Part shown: piece after piece, positions 45,764 to 55,064 of the stretch
How positions within the stretch are numbered: position 1 is the stretch's first letter
Layout of the letters: each line of letters opens with the position of its first letter
The notes under the pieces: generated by a model
The model's database searches: none
Told to the model about the DNA's origin: nothing
Seen by the model: the letters and a program-made list of their open reading frames with translations, nothing else
Translations under genes and position numbers: made by a program
Assembly (NCBI GenBank): GCA_963709775.1
Contig: CAVPXS010000010.1
Location: 60,587 to 124,586 of the forward strand
Length of the DNA stretch: 64,000 nucleotides
From: Salinimicrobium sp963709775
Lineage (GTDB): Bacteria > Bacteroidota > Bacteroidia > Flavobacteriales > Flavobacteriaceae
Direction: 5' to 3'

Positions 45764-46972
45764 ATGGCAGAAATTTTTTCAAGGATAAAAGGTGATAAAA
45801 CTATCTGGGCTTCGGCTGCACTGCTGGCGATCTTTTCGTTCCTGCCGGTGTACAGCGCCAGTAGTAATTTGGCCTACCTGTATGGAGACGGGAGTACCCT
45901 GCCGTACCTGGTGAGTCACTTTATTCACTTGTTCCTTGGTTTTGTCATTATGTTCTTTGTGCACAAGGTGCCTTATCATTACTTTGTCGGGCTCTCGATA
46001 ATCACCCTGCCCCTGTTGATATTACTGCTCATTTTCACCGTTTCCCAGGGAGTGGTGATAGATGGTGCTAATGCGAGCAGGTGGATCAATATCCCTATTT
46101 TAAACAAGACATTTCAGCCTTCGACCTTGGCCTCTGTTGTTTTGCTTACTTACGTTGCAAAGTATATGGCAAAGGTGAAGGACAGGACCTATACTTTCAA
46201 ACAAACAATTCTACCGCTCTGGGTGCCTGTGGCTGTAGTGATGGGACTTATTTTACCGGCCAACTTTTCAACTACCGCTATTCTCTTCCTTATGGTCCTG
46301 CTGGTGACTTTTATTGGAGGTTACCCATGGAAATATTTACTGGCAATCATTGGCGCGGGTATAGTGATGTTGTCCATTTTTATGTTGACTGCCAAAGCAT
46401 TTCCCGGGCTTTTCCCCAACCGGGTTGATACCTGGATAAGCAGGGTAGAAAATTTTACGAATGATGAAGTTACCGATGCCGATTATCAAATTGAAAAGGC
46501 AAAAATTGCTATCGCCAGCGGCGGAGTAACTGGACAGGGTATCGGGAAAAGTGTGCAGAGAAACTTTCTTCCGCAATCTTCTTCAGATTTTATTTATGCC
46601 ATAATTGTTGAGGAAATGGGGCTTATTGGAGGGATTGGAGTCATGTTCGCTTACCTCCTGCTATTTTTTAGAATAATTATTGTGGCTACTAAAGCAAATT
46701 CTGTATTTGGAAAATTACTGGTGATTGGCGTAGGCCTGCCAATAATTTTTCAGGCGCTGGTGAATATGGCCGTTGCGGTCGAATTATTTCCTGTAACGGG
46801 ACAAACTTTACCACTTATAAGTAGTGGAGGTTCTTCGATCTGGATGACCTGTCTTGCACTGGGAATGGTGTTAAGCGTAAGTGCCAAGAGGGAAGAAGAA
46901 CTTCAGGAAAAAGAACTGGAAAACAGGGCGGATGAAGATAATCCGCTGGAAATTTTAAGCGAGGCAATATGA
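45764..46972 (+). CDS. ftsW: Cell division SEDS glycosyltransferase FtsW
   Basis: A polytopic membrane protein of 402 residues with the SEDS pattern: GANASRWI near residue 100, FLPQSSSDFIYAIIVEEMG and ISSGGSSIW near the C-terminus. It polymerises lipid II at the septum together with FtsI. The frame is intact. It overlaps murG by 4 bp, indicating coupled translation. Confidence 0.94.
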   Translation: MAEIFSRIKGDKTIWASAALLAIFSFLPVYSASSNLAYLYGDGSTLPYLVSHFIHLFLGFVIMFFVHKVPYHYFVGLSIITLPLLILLLIFTVSQGVVIDGANASRWINIPILNKTFQPSTLASVVLLTYVAKYMAKVKDRTYTFKQTILPLWVPVAVVMGLILPANFSTTAILFLMVLLVTFIGGYPWKYLLAIIGAGIVMLSIFMLTAKAFPGLFPNRVDTWISRVENFTNDEVTDADYQIEKAKIAIASGGVTGQGIGKSVQRNFLPQSSSDFIYAIIVEEMGLIGGIGVMFAYLLLFFRIIIVATKANSVFGKLLVIGVGLPIIFQALVNMAVAVELFPVTGQTLPLISSGGSSIWMTCLALGMVLSVSAKREEELQEKELENRADEDNPLEILSEAI

Positions 46973-48072
46973 AAAATCAATTAAAAGTGATCATTTCTGG
47001 CGGAGGTACGGGAGGACATATTTTTCCCGCAATTTCTATTGCCAACGAATTAAAACTTCGGTACCCGACTTGCGAGATTCTTTTTGTGGGAGCCGAGGAT
47101 AAAATGGAGATGCAAAAAGTTCCCGAAGCGGGTTACAAAATAGAAGGACTTTGGATAAGTGGTTTTCAACGTCGTATGACTACCAAGAATTTGCTCTTTC
47201 CGGTGAAACTGGTGAAGAGTTTGTGGAAGGCTCGCGACATTATTAAAAAATTTCAGCCAAATGTGGTGATAGGTACCGGTGGTTTTGCCAGTGGGCCTTT
47301 GCTGCAAATGGCAAACAGGGAAAACATTCCCACTTTGATCCAGGAACAAAATTCGTATCCGGGGATCACTAATAAACTTTTGGCCAAGGGTGCAAACACG
47401 ATTTGTACGGCCTACCCAAATATGGGAAGGTTTTTTCCTGAAGAGAAAATTGTGCTAACCGGCAATCCTGTGCGGCAGGATTTGCTTACAGTTGATGAAA
47501 AACGCGAAGAGGCCCTTAAATTCTTCGGAATTGACCCAACAAAAAAGACCGTGCTGGTTCTGGGTGGGAGCCTGGGAGCAAGAAAGATCAATCAATTGGT
47601 TGAGGACAACCTGAAGGAGTTTGAAAAACACAACCTGCAGGTGATCTGGCAAACCGGAAGTCTTTATTTTGAAGATTACAGCAAATATGCCGAACTGGAA
47701 AACATTCAGACTTTCGCATTTTTGAAGAGAATGGACCTTGCTTATGCGGCGGCCGATATTATTATCTCCCGGGCCGGGGCAGGAACAGTTTCTGAACTAT
47801 GCATAATTGGAAAGCCGGTAGTTTTTATTCCGTCGCCAAATGTAGCCGAAGATCATCAAACCAAAAATGCGATGGCGCTGGCCGAAAAAGATGCTGCAGT
47901 AATCCTTTCTGAAAGTCACCTGGAGCAAGGCTTCAGATCGATCTTTTTTCCGCTGGTCGAATCAGATGAGAAGATGAAAAGTTTGGGTAAGAACATCAAG
48001 AAACTGGAGAAGCCGTTCGCTACGGCAAATATTGTAAACGAAGTAGAAAAATTATTGACTACCTGGAGGTAA
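46969..48072 (+). CDS. murG: UDP-GlcNAc:lipid I N-acetylglucosaminyltransferase
   Basis: It converts lipid I to lipid II on the inner face of the membrane. GGGTGGHIFPA is the first glycine loop (about residue 12), GTGGFASGP the second, LGGSLGARKIN the third, and SRAGAGTVSELC the UDP-GlcNAc-binding region. It is 367 residues, normal length, with no gap to murC. Confidence 0.95.
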   Translation: MKNQLKVIISGGGTGGHIFPAISIANELKLRYPTCEILFVGAEDKMEMQKVPEAGYKIEGLWISGFQRRMTTKNLLFPVKLVKSLWKARDIIKKFQPNVVIGTGGFASGPLLQMANRENIPTLIQEQNSYPGITNKLLAKGANTICTAYPNMGRFFPEEKIVLTGNPVRQDLLTVDEKREEALKFFGIDPTKKTVLVLGGSLGARKINQLVEDNLKEFEKHNLQVIWQTGSLYFEDYSKYAELENIQTFAFLKRMDLAYAAADIIISRAGAGTVSELCIIGKPVVFIPSPNVAEDHQTKNAMALAEKDAAVILSESHLEQGFRSIFFPLVESDEKMKSLGKNIKKLEKPFATANIVNEVEKLLTTWR

Positions 48073-49428
48073 ATGGGGCATTACGATAACATACAAAATA
48101 TCTATTTTATAGGCATCGGCGGGATCGGGATGAGTGCCCTTGCGCGTTATTTTAATGCTGAAGGGAAAAAAGTGGCCGGGTACGACCGTGGCCGCACAGA
48201 ACTTACCCGGCAGTTACAGGAGGAAGGAATTGAAGTCATTACCTCAGATAAGGTTGAAGACCTGCCGGAAGCTATTTTGAAAGACAGGGAATCTCTTATT
48301 ATTTATACTCCTGCCATTCCAAAAGACCATCCACAATATCTTCATTTTACAGCCGATAGCTACACCATGGAGAAGCGGGCTGCAGTGCTTGGGAACCTTA
48401 CAAAAGGGCATTTTACGCTGGCAGTTGCGGGTACTCACGGCAAGACCACTACAAGCGCTATGCTTGCGCATTTGTTGAAACAATCTGGTATTAAAATAAC
48501 CGCATTTTTAGGAGGTATAGCAGAGAATTATAATTCCAATCTAATTCTTGACGGAGATAGGGCCATGGTGGTGGAAGCCGATGAATTTGATCGCTCCTTC
48601 TTAAGCCTGTCCCCAAATCTTGCTGCCATCACTTCTATGGATGCAGATCATCTTGACATTTACGGGGAAGATGCACAGATCAAGGAATCGTTCAAAGCTT
48701 TCGCCGCTTTAATTCCCGATGGCGGAAAGCTTTTTTATGCCAATGGTTTGCCGCTACTGGGAACGTCTGTAGGGGTTGATGATGATGCAGATGTGGCCGC
48801 CGTGAACATAAGTGTCAAAAATGGCAGTTATCACTTCGATTTAAGAACAAAAGAAAAAACTTACGATGGCTTTGAATTAAGCCTTCCGGGGAAACATAAT
48901 TTACAAAATGCAGTCACAGCTTTGGCAATGGCAATTGAATTCGGTGCCCCCCCCGAGTTCCTTGCCGGAGCTTTGGCTTCATTTAAAGGCGTGCAACGGC
49001 GGTTTTCATACCGTATTAAGCGGGATGATCTTGTGTTTATAGATGATTACGCACATCATCCTTCAGAAATTATGGCGGTGCATCAGGCGGTTCGGGAAAT
49101 GCATCCCGGGAAGAGGGTTCTGGCGGTATTTCAGCCACACCTTTTTAGCCGTACAAGGGATTTTGCTGAAGCTTTTGCGGAAAGCCTTAGCCTCTTTGAT
49201 GAGTTGCTGCTGCTGGATATTTACCCGGCGCGGGAAAAACCTATTGAGGGAATTACTTCAGAATGGCTTCTGAAGCTTGTCAAAAATGACAAAAAAGAGC
49301 TGGTGTCCAAAGAAGAACTTTCCGCAGTAATAAAGAGTAAAAATGCTGAGGTCGTGGTCCTTATGGGAGCCGGCGATATAGGCGAAGAAGTAGGGAAAAT
49401 ACGTAAAGAACTGGCAGGTGAAAATTAA
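48073..49428 (+). CDS. murC: UDP-N-acetylmuramate:L-alanine ligase
   Basis: It attaches the first amino acid of the peptide stem. IYFIGIGGIGMSALARY starts the Rossmann domain, VAGTHGKTTTSAML is the ATP loop (about residue 119), then EADEFDRSFL and IDDYAHHPSEI with the catalytic His pair. The length is 451 residues. The last 11 bp overlap ftsQ. Confidence 0.95.
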   Translation: MGHYDNIQNIYFIGIGGIGMSALARYFNAEGKKVAGYDRGRTELTRQLQEEGIEVITSDKVEDLPEAILKDRESLIIYTPAIPKDHPQYLHFTADSYTMEKRAAVLGNLTKGHFTLAVAGTHGKTTTSAMLAHLLKQSGIKITAFLGGIAENYNSNLILDGDRAMVVEADEFDRSFLSLSPNLAAITSMDADHLDIYGEDAQIKESFKAFAALIPDGGKLFYANGLPLLGTSVGVDDDADVAAVNISVKNGSYHFDLRTKEKTYDGFELSLPGKHNLQNAVTALAMAIEFGAPPEFLAGALASFKGVQRRFSYRIKRDDLVFIDDYAHHPSEIMAVHQAVREMHPGKRVLAVFQPHLFSRTRDFAEAFAESLSLFDELLLLDIYPAREKPIEGITSEWLLKLVKNDKKELVSKEELSAVIKSKNAEVVVLMGAGDIGEEVGKIRKELAGEN

Positions 49429-50134
49429 CTGGAATTACATAAAAACATTCTTGCTCATTGGCGTAGTGTTCTTTTTATTTGCATTCGCCGAAAAGCGCAA
49501 TCACGCGCGGGTTCTTTCCGAAGTAAATCTGCATTTTACCAACAGCGAAAACCTGTATCTCACTGAAGAAGCGGTTAATAAATTGTTAATACAAAATGAG
49601 GTGAGGGTTAAGAGTATAGGCAAAGAAACTTTAGATTTGAGTAGGGTGGAGGCCCTTGTCGAATCTCATGACATGGTTGAGAGCGCCGAGGTCTTTCTCA
49701 CGGTTGACGGAAAGATGGGAGCAGAGATCACCCAGAGGAAGCCGTTAGCCAGGGTGATGGCAAGTGCGCCATTTTATATTGACAGGCAGGGATCGAAAAT
49801 GCCGCTTTCAGAATATCATTCTGCACGGGTGCCGTTAGTGACCGGAGTGAATGAAAAGCAACTGGCAGAGTTACACCCGCTTATGGATTTTATCAATAAG
49901 GATGAATTTCTAACGCGACATGTAACCCAAATTACCCGCTTACCAAACGGCAAGTTTGAAATTTACCTAAGGCAACTTGATTTTGTGGTGGTTTTTGGCG
50001 AAGTGAAGAACATTGAAGAAAAATTTAAAAATTTTAAAGCTTTTTATCAAAAGGCATTGAAGGATAAGAAGCTTGACGCATATCAAAAAGTGGATCTACA
50101 ATTTGGCGATCAGGTTGTATGCACTAAAAAGTAA
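49418..50134 (+). CDS. ftsQ: Cell division protein FtsQ
   Basis: A short cytoplasmic N-terminus and one membrane helix (FLLIGVVFFLFAFAEK, about residues 11-26) precede a periplasmic POTRA-like part (VNLHFTNSENLYLTEEAVNKL) and the FtsQ domain (PFYIDRQGSKMPLS). It is 238 residues. GTG 49418 inside the end of murC is the start. Sequence similarity is weak in this family, but topology and place between murC and ftsA support it. Confidence 0.9.
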   Translation: MKINWNYIKTFLLIGVVFFLFAFAEKRNHARVLSEVNLHFTNSENLYLTEEAVNKLLIQNEVRVKSIGKETLDLSRVEALVESHDMVESAEVFLTVDGKMGAEITQRKPLARVMASAPFYIDRQGSKMPLSEYHSARVPLVTGVNEKQLAELHPLMDFINKDEFLTRHVTQITRLPNGKFEIYLRQLDFVVVFGEVKNIEEKFKNFKAFYQKALKDKKLDAYQKVDLQFGDQVVCTKK

Positions 50135-50137
50135 AAT

Positions 50138-51490
50138 ATGGAACAGAACGACATCGCAGTAGGATTAGACATTGGTACTACTAAGATCGTAGCCATGATT
50201 GGCCGTAAGAATGACTACGGCAAAATGGAGATCATTGGGATTGGAAAGGCAAAGAGTCTCGGGGTGCACCGTGGGGTTGTGAATAATATTACACAAACAA
50301 TACAGTCCATCCAGCAGGCGATACAGGAGGCAGAGGCAGATAGTGGAATGAAGATTAAAGATGTGGTGGTGGGCATTGCCGGCCAACACATTCGCAGTTT
50401 ACAACATAGTGATTATATAACGCGTCCAAATCCCGATGAGGTGATTGACGCAACAGATATTGAAACGCTTTGCAACCAGGTGCATAAACTGGTGATGCTT
50501 CCGGGAGAAGAGATCATCCATGTCCTGCCACAGGAATTTAAAGTTGATGGGCAGGCCGAGATAAAAGAGCCTATTGGGATGTATGGCGGCCGTTTGGAAG
50601 CCAACTTCCATGTAGTAGTGGGGCAGGTTTCCTCAATAAGGAACGTAGGAAGATGTGTGAAAAGTGCCGGCCTGGAGCTATCGGCAGTTACTCTGGAGCC
50701 TCTGGCATCTGCTAATGCAGTGCTAAGCCAGGAAGAAAAAGAAGCGGGTGTTGCTCTTGTGGATATTGGAGGAGGTACGACAGATCTTGCCATTTTTAAA
50801 GATGGGATCATTCGACACACGGCAGTTATACCGTTTGGTGGTGGTGTGATCACCGAAGATATAAAAGAAGGCTGTTCGATCATTGAAAAGCAGGCAGAAT
50901 TGCTTAAAGTGAAATTTGGATCTGCATGGCCGGGAGAGAATAAGGATAATGAGATAGTTTCTATTCCGGGATTGCGTGGAAGAGAGCCTAAAGAAATTAC
51001 TCTTAAGAATCTTTCCAAGATCATCCACGCCAGAGTGGTGGAGATCATTGAGCAGGTTTACCTGGAGATCAAAAATTACGGTCACGAAGAGCAGAAGAAA
51101 AAATTAATTGCAGGAATAGTTCTAACCGGAGGTGGTGCACAGCTTAAGCATATCAAACAGCTGGTGGAATATATTACCGGAATGGATACCAGGATTGGTT
51201 ATCCCAATGAACACCTTGCCGGGGACAGTGATACAGAAACAACAAGTCCTGTATTTGCCACGGCAGTAGGATTGGTGTTAAACAGCCTGGAGATAAACAG
51301 CAAACATCCTCACGTAGAAGAGGAGGAAGAACATGCGCAGGAGGAAGTGGCGGGAGGAGTCACGCCTACGGCAGTACCTCAGGAAGAGGAAGAAGAGCGG
51401 GAAGAACGTACCACGGTAAGTCAGCCCCGCAGAACGATATTTGAAAAATGGTTTGAAAAATTCAAGGATTTTTTAGACAACGCCGAGTAG
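50138..51490 (+). CDS. ftsA: Cell division protein FtsA
   Basis: An actin-like ATPase that ties FtsZ filaments to the membrane. AVGLDIGTTKIVAMIG is the phosphate-1 motif, VALVDIGGGTTDLAIFKDG the phosphate-2 motif and VLTGGGAQLKHI the adenosine motif. An acidic linker (HVEEEEEHAQEE) leads to a C-terminal amphipathic helix, IFEKWFEKFKDFL, which is the membrane-targeting sequence. The length is 450 residues. ftsZ follows after 63 bp. Confidence 0.95.
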   Translation: MEQNDIAVGLDIGTTKIVAMIGRKNDYGKMEIIGIGKAKSLGVHRGVVNNITQTIQSIQQAIQEAEADSGMKIKDVVVGIAGQHIRSLQHSDYITRPNPDEVIDATDIETLCNQVHKLVMLPGEEIIHVLPQEFKVDGQAEIKEPIGMYGGRLEANFHVVVGQVSSIRNVGRCVKSAGLELSAVTLEPLASANAVLSQEEKEAGVALVDIGGGTTDLAIFKDGIIRHTAVIPFGGGVITEDIKEGCSIIEKQAELLKVKFGSAWPGENKDNEIVSIPGLRGREPKEITLKNLSKIIHARVVEIIEQVYLEIKNYGHEEQKKKLIAGIVLTGGGAQLKHIKQLVEYITGMDTRIGYPNEHLAGDSDTETTSPVFATAVGLVLNSLEINSKHPHVEEEEEHAQEEVAGGVTPTAVPQEEEEEREERTTVSQPRRTIFEKWFEKFKDFLDNAE

Positions 51491-51553
51491 GTTCGGCGAA
51501 GAAATAAGCTATGAAAAAGAATAAAAAAGTAGAAAACCAGTAAAACAGAATTT

Positions 51554-53536
51554 ATGAGCAGCACAGAATTCGGAAACATTACATTCGATCTCCCCAAGAA
51601 TCAATCGAACGTTATAAAAGTTATTGGTGTAGGAGGAGGCGGTAGCAACGCGATCAACCACATGTTTCAACAAGGGATCAAGGGAGTTGATTTCGTGATT
51701 TGCAATACAGATGCACAGGCCCTGGAGAACAGTCCTGTACCCAACAAGATACAGCTGGGAGTGAGAGAGACCGAAGGTCTTGGAGCAGGCGCCGATCCTG
51801 AAGTCGGTCGCAAAGCAGCTGAAGAAAGTTTTGATGAGATAAGAGCCCTTTTGGACACCAATACAAAAATGGTGTTTATCACCGCCGGAATGGGTGGTGG
51901 TACAGGAACAGGAGCTGCTCCCATCATTGCCAAACAAGCCAAGGACATGGGAATTCTCACGGTGGGGATCGTGACCAGCCCGTTTTTGTTCGAAGGCAAG
52001 ACAAGAAATGAACAGGCCCAACTGGGGGTTGAAAACCTGCGAAGCCATGTTGATTCACTTATTGTGATCAACAACAATAAATTGCGTGAGGTGTATGGAA
52101 ACCTTGGATTCAAAGCCGGGTTCTCCAAAGCCGATGAAGTACTGGCAACTGCTTCGCGCGGTATCGCCGAAGTAATAACCCATCACTATACGCAAAACAT
52201 TGACTTGCGGGACGCTAAGACCGTTCTTAGTAACAGTGGTACTGCAATAATGGGATCTGCACAGGCATCTGGCGGAAGCCGTGCCCAGGATGCCATTTCT
52301 AAGGCCCTTGATTCCCCGCTGCTTAATGACAATAAAATTACCGGAGCCAAAAATGTGTTGCTGCTTATCATTTCTGGTTCCGAGGAGATCACTATAGATG
52401 AAATAGGGGAAATAAGTGACCATATCCAGGCAGAAGCCGGGCACAGTGCAAACATCATTATGGGTGTTGGTGAGGATGAAAGTCTTGACGACGCGATCTC
52501 GGTTACTATTATAGCAACCGGTTTTGACATCGAGCAACAAAACGATATTGTTAATACCGAAACCAAGAAGATCATTCACACTCTTGAAGATGAGCAAAGA
52601 GCTGAGCATGAGCTTTCTCCCAAGAAGACATCATCGGCTTATGACGGGCCTGCTCCTGCACCAAAAGAAGAGAATAAGATCGTTCATACCCTTTCTTTAG
52701 AAGACGAAGTCGACGAGGAGCCGGAGAGTAGCCATCCTTCAGAAGCTGTAAGGGAAATGAAGGTGGATTACGAAGAAGTTAAGCCTGCTGAGGAAACCGA
52801 ATTTGTAATCACAGATAGTGTAAGGGAAGTAGAAGTTTCTGAACCAGAGGTTGTAAAACCCGACCCGCAGGAGCAACAGTTCATGTTTACTTTTGACATG
52901 CCTAAAAATGTTGCTTCAGAAGAAAAAGAAGTACCAAAAGCAGAGCAACCTGAAGCACCCGCAGAGGAGCAAAAGGAGCCAGTAAGAGAACAGAGAATAA
53001 TCCATACCCTTTCCGAAGATATGGAGGAGAAAAACCAGGTGAAGAAGGAGCTGTCAAACCAGACCAAAAACACCAACAATGGAGTAACCCGCTATTCTCT
53101 TAATGATTACATGGAGGTAGAGGAAATGCTTAAGAGTTCACAGCCGGTTCAGAAATCTAAACCCGAACCGGAACCGGAACTTAGAAGAACGCCTGCGCCT
53201 GTTCAACCACCTGTTTCAAGAGTTGCCCCTAAACCGGAAGAACCTAAACAGGCTCCCGAAGAGGAGGCAGATCCATTTAATATTCCAATCAATGAAAGCC
53301 TGGTAAAAAGGTCGGCCGAAAGACGGGCTAAAATGAAGGAGTTCAACTATAAGTTTAGAAATAACCTTAAGGTGGATGAGTATGAAAGACAACCGGCTTA
53401 TAAAAGACAGGGAATTGATCTTGATAACTCAAAACCGGGAGAGGGAAAACTATCCCGAACTACTTTAGGTAGTGGTGATGACGACGAGATGAGATTTAGG
53501 ACCAACAATTCTTTTTTACACGATAATGTAGATTAA
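51554..53536 (+). CDS. ftsZ: Cell division protein FtsZ with long C-terminal extension
   Basis: The tubulin-like GTPase that forms the division ring. Residues about 18-330 are the GTPase and T7 domains (GVGGGGSNAINHM, GGGTGTGAAPIIA, NNKLREVYGNLG). The remaining 330 residues are acidic and proline-rich, far longer than the roughly 65 of E. coli. They contain a motif I(I/V)HTL followed by acidic residues three times: residues 340-344, 376-380 and 482-486. The extreme C-terminus (FRTNNSFLHDNVD) differs from the proteobacterial FtsA/ZipA-binding tail. It is the last gene of the dcw operon, before a terminator. Confidence 0.95.
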   Translation: MSSTEFGNITFDLPKNQSNVIKVIGVGGGGSNAINHMFQQGIKGVDFVICNTDAQALENSPVPNKIQLGVRETEGLGAGADPEVGRKAAEESFDEIRALLDTNTKMVFITAGMGGGTGTGAAPIIAKQAKDMGILTVGIVTSPFLFEGKTRNEQAQLGVENLRSHVDSLIVINNNKLREVYGNLGFKAGFSKADEVLATASRGIAEVITHHYTQNIDLRDAKTVLSNSGTAIMGSAQASGGSRAQDAISKALDSPLLNDNKITGAKNVLLLIISGSEEITIDEIGEISDHIQAEAGHSANIIMGVGEDESLDDAISVTIIATGFDIEQQNDIVNTETKKIIHTLEDEQRAEHELSPKKTSSAYDGPAPAPKEENKIVHTLSLEDEVDEEPESSHPSEAVREMKVDYEEVKPAEETEFVITDSVREVEVSEPEVVKPDPQEQQFMFTFDMPKNVASEEKEVPKAEQPEAPAEEQKEPVREQRIIHTLSEDMEEKNQVKKELSNQTKNTNNGVTRYSLNDYMEVEEMLKSSQPVQKSKPEPEPELRRTPAPVQPPVSRVAPKPEEPKQAPEEEADPFNIPINESLVKRSAERRAKMKEFNYKFRNNLKVDEYERQPAYKRQGIDLDNSKPGEGKLSRTTLGSGDDDEMRFRTNNSFLHDNVD

Positions 53537-53556
53537 GTAGTCCCCCAACTATTTAA

Positions 53557-53591
53557 AACCCGAAGCCAGCCCCCCGGTTTCGGGTTTTTTT
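53557..53591 (+). terminator. Terminator after ftsZ
   Basis: Stem AACCCGAAGCC (53557-53567) with 53576-53586 (one G-U pair), a C-rich 8-nt loop and seven T. It ends the dcw operon. Confidence 0.88.
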
Positions 53592-53658
53592 GTGTCCGGG
53601 AAGTTCTCGCTTTGACCTATTTCGTTATCTTCGCAGGACTAATAAAATCCCATTAAAA

Positions 53659-54111
53659 ATGAGTTTACAGGATAAAGTAATGGCCGAGATGAAAGAGGCT
53701 ATGCGCGCCAAGGACAGCAATAAGCTTGAAGCTTTGAGAGCGGTTAAGAGTGCAATATTATTGGCAAGGACCGATGCTTCGGGAAAAGATGGACTAAGTG
53801 AAGATGAAGAGTTGAAACTCTTACAGCGCCTTGTAAAACAGCGAAAAGAAAGTGCTGCTATCTATAAGGAGCAGGGCAGGGAAGATTTGGCTCAACCCGA
53901 ACTGGACCAGGCAGCGGTAATAGAAAACTTCCTTCCCGAGCAAATGAGTGAGCAGGAAATAGAGGCCGAAGTTGATAAGATCATTTCACAAACCGGGGCC
54001 AGCGGAATGCAGGATATGGGAAAAGTAATGGGAATGGCTTCCAAAGAATTGGCCGGCAGGGCAGATGGAAAGACTATTTCTATGGTAGTGAAAAGAAAGC
54101 TTTCTAATTAA
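53659..54111 (+). CDS. GatB/YqeY domain protein
   Basis: A 150-residue helical protein of the YqeY family. It resembles the tail domain of GatB that contacts tRNA and begins MSLQDKVMAEMKEAMRAKDS. NFLPEQMSEQEIEAEVDKII and GKVMGMASKELAGRADGK are conserved blocks. Its function is not settled; a link to tRNA amidation or translation has been proposed. ATG 53659 is chosen over the longer upstream frame because the family N-terminus begins there; a weak TATCTTCG -7-like element lies at about 53626-53633. Confidence 0.88.
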   Translation: MSLQDKVMAEMKEAMRAKDSNKLEALRAVKSAILLARTDASGKDGLSEDEELKLLQRLVKQRKESAAIYKEQGREDLAQPELDQAAVIENFLPEQMSEQEIEAEVDKIISQTGASGMQDMGKVMGMASKELAGRADGKTISMVVKRKLSN

Positions 54112-54178
54112 GTCGGTTAGCCTAAACTTAAATAGGGGTTAAATAGTGTGCTGAAAAGCATAAAATTTAACTAAACCA

Positions 54179-54210
54179 TTGAATAAGTTATAGTCCAGAC
54201 TTTAGTTTTG
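54179..54210 (+). promoter_or_regulatory. Promoter of the small lipoprotein gene
   Basis: TTG at 54179-54181 and TAGTTTTG at 54203-54210, 21 bp apart, fit the Bacteroidota consensus with a perfect -7 element. The ATG is 59 bp further, leaving a short leader. Confidence 0.6.
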
Positions 54211-54269
54211 TGAGAGAAAATGTTCAGTTTACTCATGAACATTAATTAATAAAACTAAAAAGGTCAAAG

Positions 54270-54701
54270 ATGAAAAAATACATTTTAAATTTTGCAGTTG
54301 GAATTTTAACCCTTTCTGCTGTTGTTTCGTGCAAGAACGAAGGAGAACGGGAAGTTGTCGAGGTTCCGCCGCAGGCTGATATTGAAAAAACTTCAGAGAA
54401 TATTTCCAGTCAGGAAGTTTCTAATCAGGAAACCAAAGAACTTGAGAATACTCAAATGGTGCCTTCGGGAACCTATACCGGCCAGGCGACTGTTGTAGAT
54501 TCCGAACAAAATGAGATCTACGTCAGGTTAAATGACACGACTACGATCGAACTTTATTTCTCTAATGAAACTCAGATAATGAAAAACGGAGAACAGGTTC
54601 AATTTGATGCTTTGGAAGAAGGACAGATGGTAGAGGTAGAAGTTGAAAGGAGCGGCGAATCTTTAAAGCCAAAAACGGTAAGGATAACGGAAAATCAATA
54701 G
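54270..54701 (+). CDS. Small hypothetical lipoprotein
   Basis: 143 residues. Lipobox AVVSCKNE (Cys21), an acidic, probably disordered stretch to residue about 62, then a small beta-rich domain (TYTGQATVVDSEQNEIYVRL..GEQVQFDALEEGQMVEVEVE) that looks like an OB- or SH3-like barrel. No family recognised. It has its own promoter and a strong terminator at 54725, so it is monocistronic. Confidence 0.7.
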   Translation: MKKYILNFAVGILTLSAVVSCKNEGEREVVEVPPQADIEKTSENISSQEVSNQETKELENTQMVPSGTYTGQATVVDSEQNEIYVRLNDTTTIELYFSNETQIMKNGEQVQFDALEEGQMVEVEVERSGESLKPKTVRITENQ

Positions 54702-54724
54702 TTGGATTTTCTGTTATAGATATA

Positions 54725-54758
54725 CAAATCCCCGGTATTGCCGGGGATTTGTTGTTTA
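54725..54758 (+). terminator. Terminator of the small lipoprotein gene
   Basis: Perfect 11-bp stem CAAATCCCCGG (54725-54735) with 54741-54751 and a 5-nt loop, followed by TTGTTTA. After it, 54759-54949 holds no recognisable feature. Confidence 0.8.
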
Positions 54759-54949
54759 TGGTGCTCACGATTTTAATAAAGGATGGAGCAGTGCTCTACA
54801 AGATCTGAAGTTAAGGCAGGAAGGCCCTGTACAATTTATATAGTTTTTCGGAAAGTTGTCTTTAAACAGCGAGTACTACACTAATTAAAACTTTCTCCCG
54901 GCTCCGAAATTAGCGGAAGAAACTCTTTTATGAGTTAAAACTTTTTACG

Positions 54950-54957
54950 TAAATTGC
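54950..54957 (+). promoter_or_regulatory. Probable original tRNA-Arg promoter (-7 element)
   Basis: TAAATTGC resembles TAnnTTTG and lies 12 bp upstream of the partial tRNA copy at 54969, where a tRNA promoter would be expected. It would now transcribe the fragment, the GIY-YIG gene and the intact tRNA together. Confidence 0.4.
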
Positions 54958-54977
54958 GCCCTCTTAAAGGCCCCGTG

Positions 54978-55000
54978 CCCGCCCGAACGGGACGGGCGGG
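54978..55000. repeat. 23-bp GC-rich palindromic element, copy 1
   Basis: Termini CCCGCCCG and CGGGCGGG flank a 7-bp centre. It lies between nucleotides 9 and 10 of the tRNA copy, directly before the first GCGC of the D stem. Confidence 0.75.
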
Positions 55001-55013
55001 GCGCAACTGAATA

Positions 55014-55045
55014 CCCGCCCGTACCGAAAGGTACGTTCGGGCGGG
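55014..55045. repeat. 32-bp GC-rich palindromic element, copy 2
   Basis: It has the same CCCGCCCG / CGGGCGGG termini as copy 1 but a 16-bp centre containing GTACC / GGTAC. It lies directly before the second GCGC of the D stem in the tRNA copy. Confidence 0.75.
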
Positions 55046-55064
55046 GCGCATAAACAAAGTACCA

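Larger units (their letters stand above)
54969..55050 (+). pseudogene. Truncated 5' copy of tRNA-Arg, split by two palindromes
   Basis: Three segments, GGCCCCGTG (54969-54977), GCGCAACTGAATA (55001-55013) and GCGCA (55046-55050), together equal the first 27 nt of the intact tRNA-Arg at 55300. Two GC-rich palindromes separate them. After GCGCA the similarity to the tRNA ends exactly, so the anticodon arm onward is absent. Confidence 0.8.

Noticed and set aside
50413..51048. 211-codon minus-strand frame opposite ftsA
   Set aside because: Shadow of ftsA codon usage; serine/proline-rich without domain.
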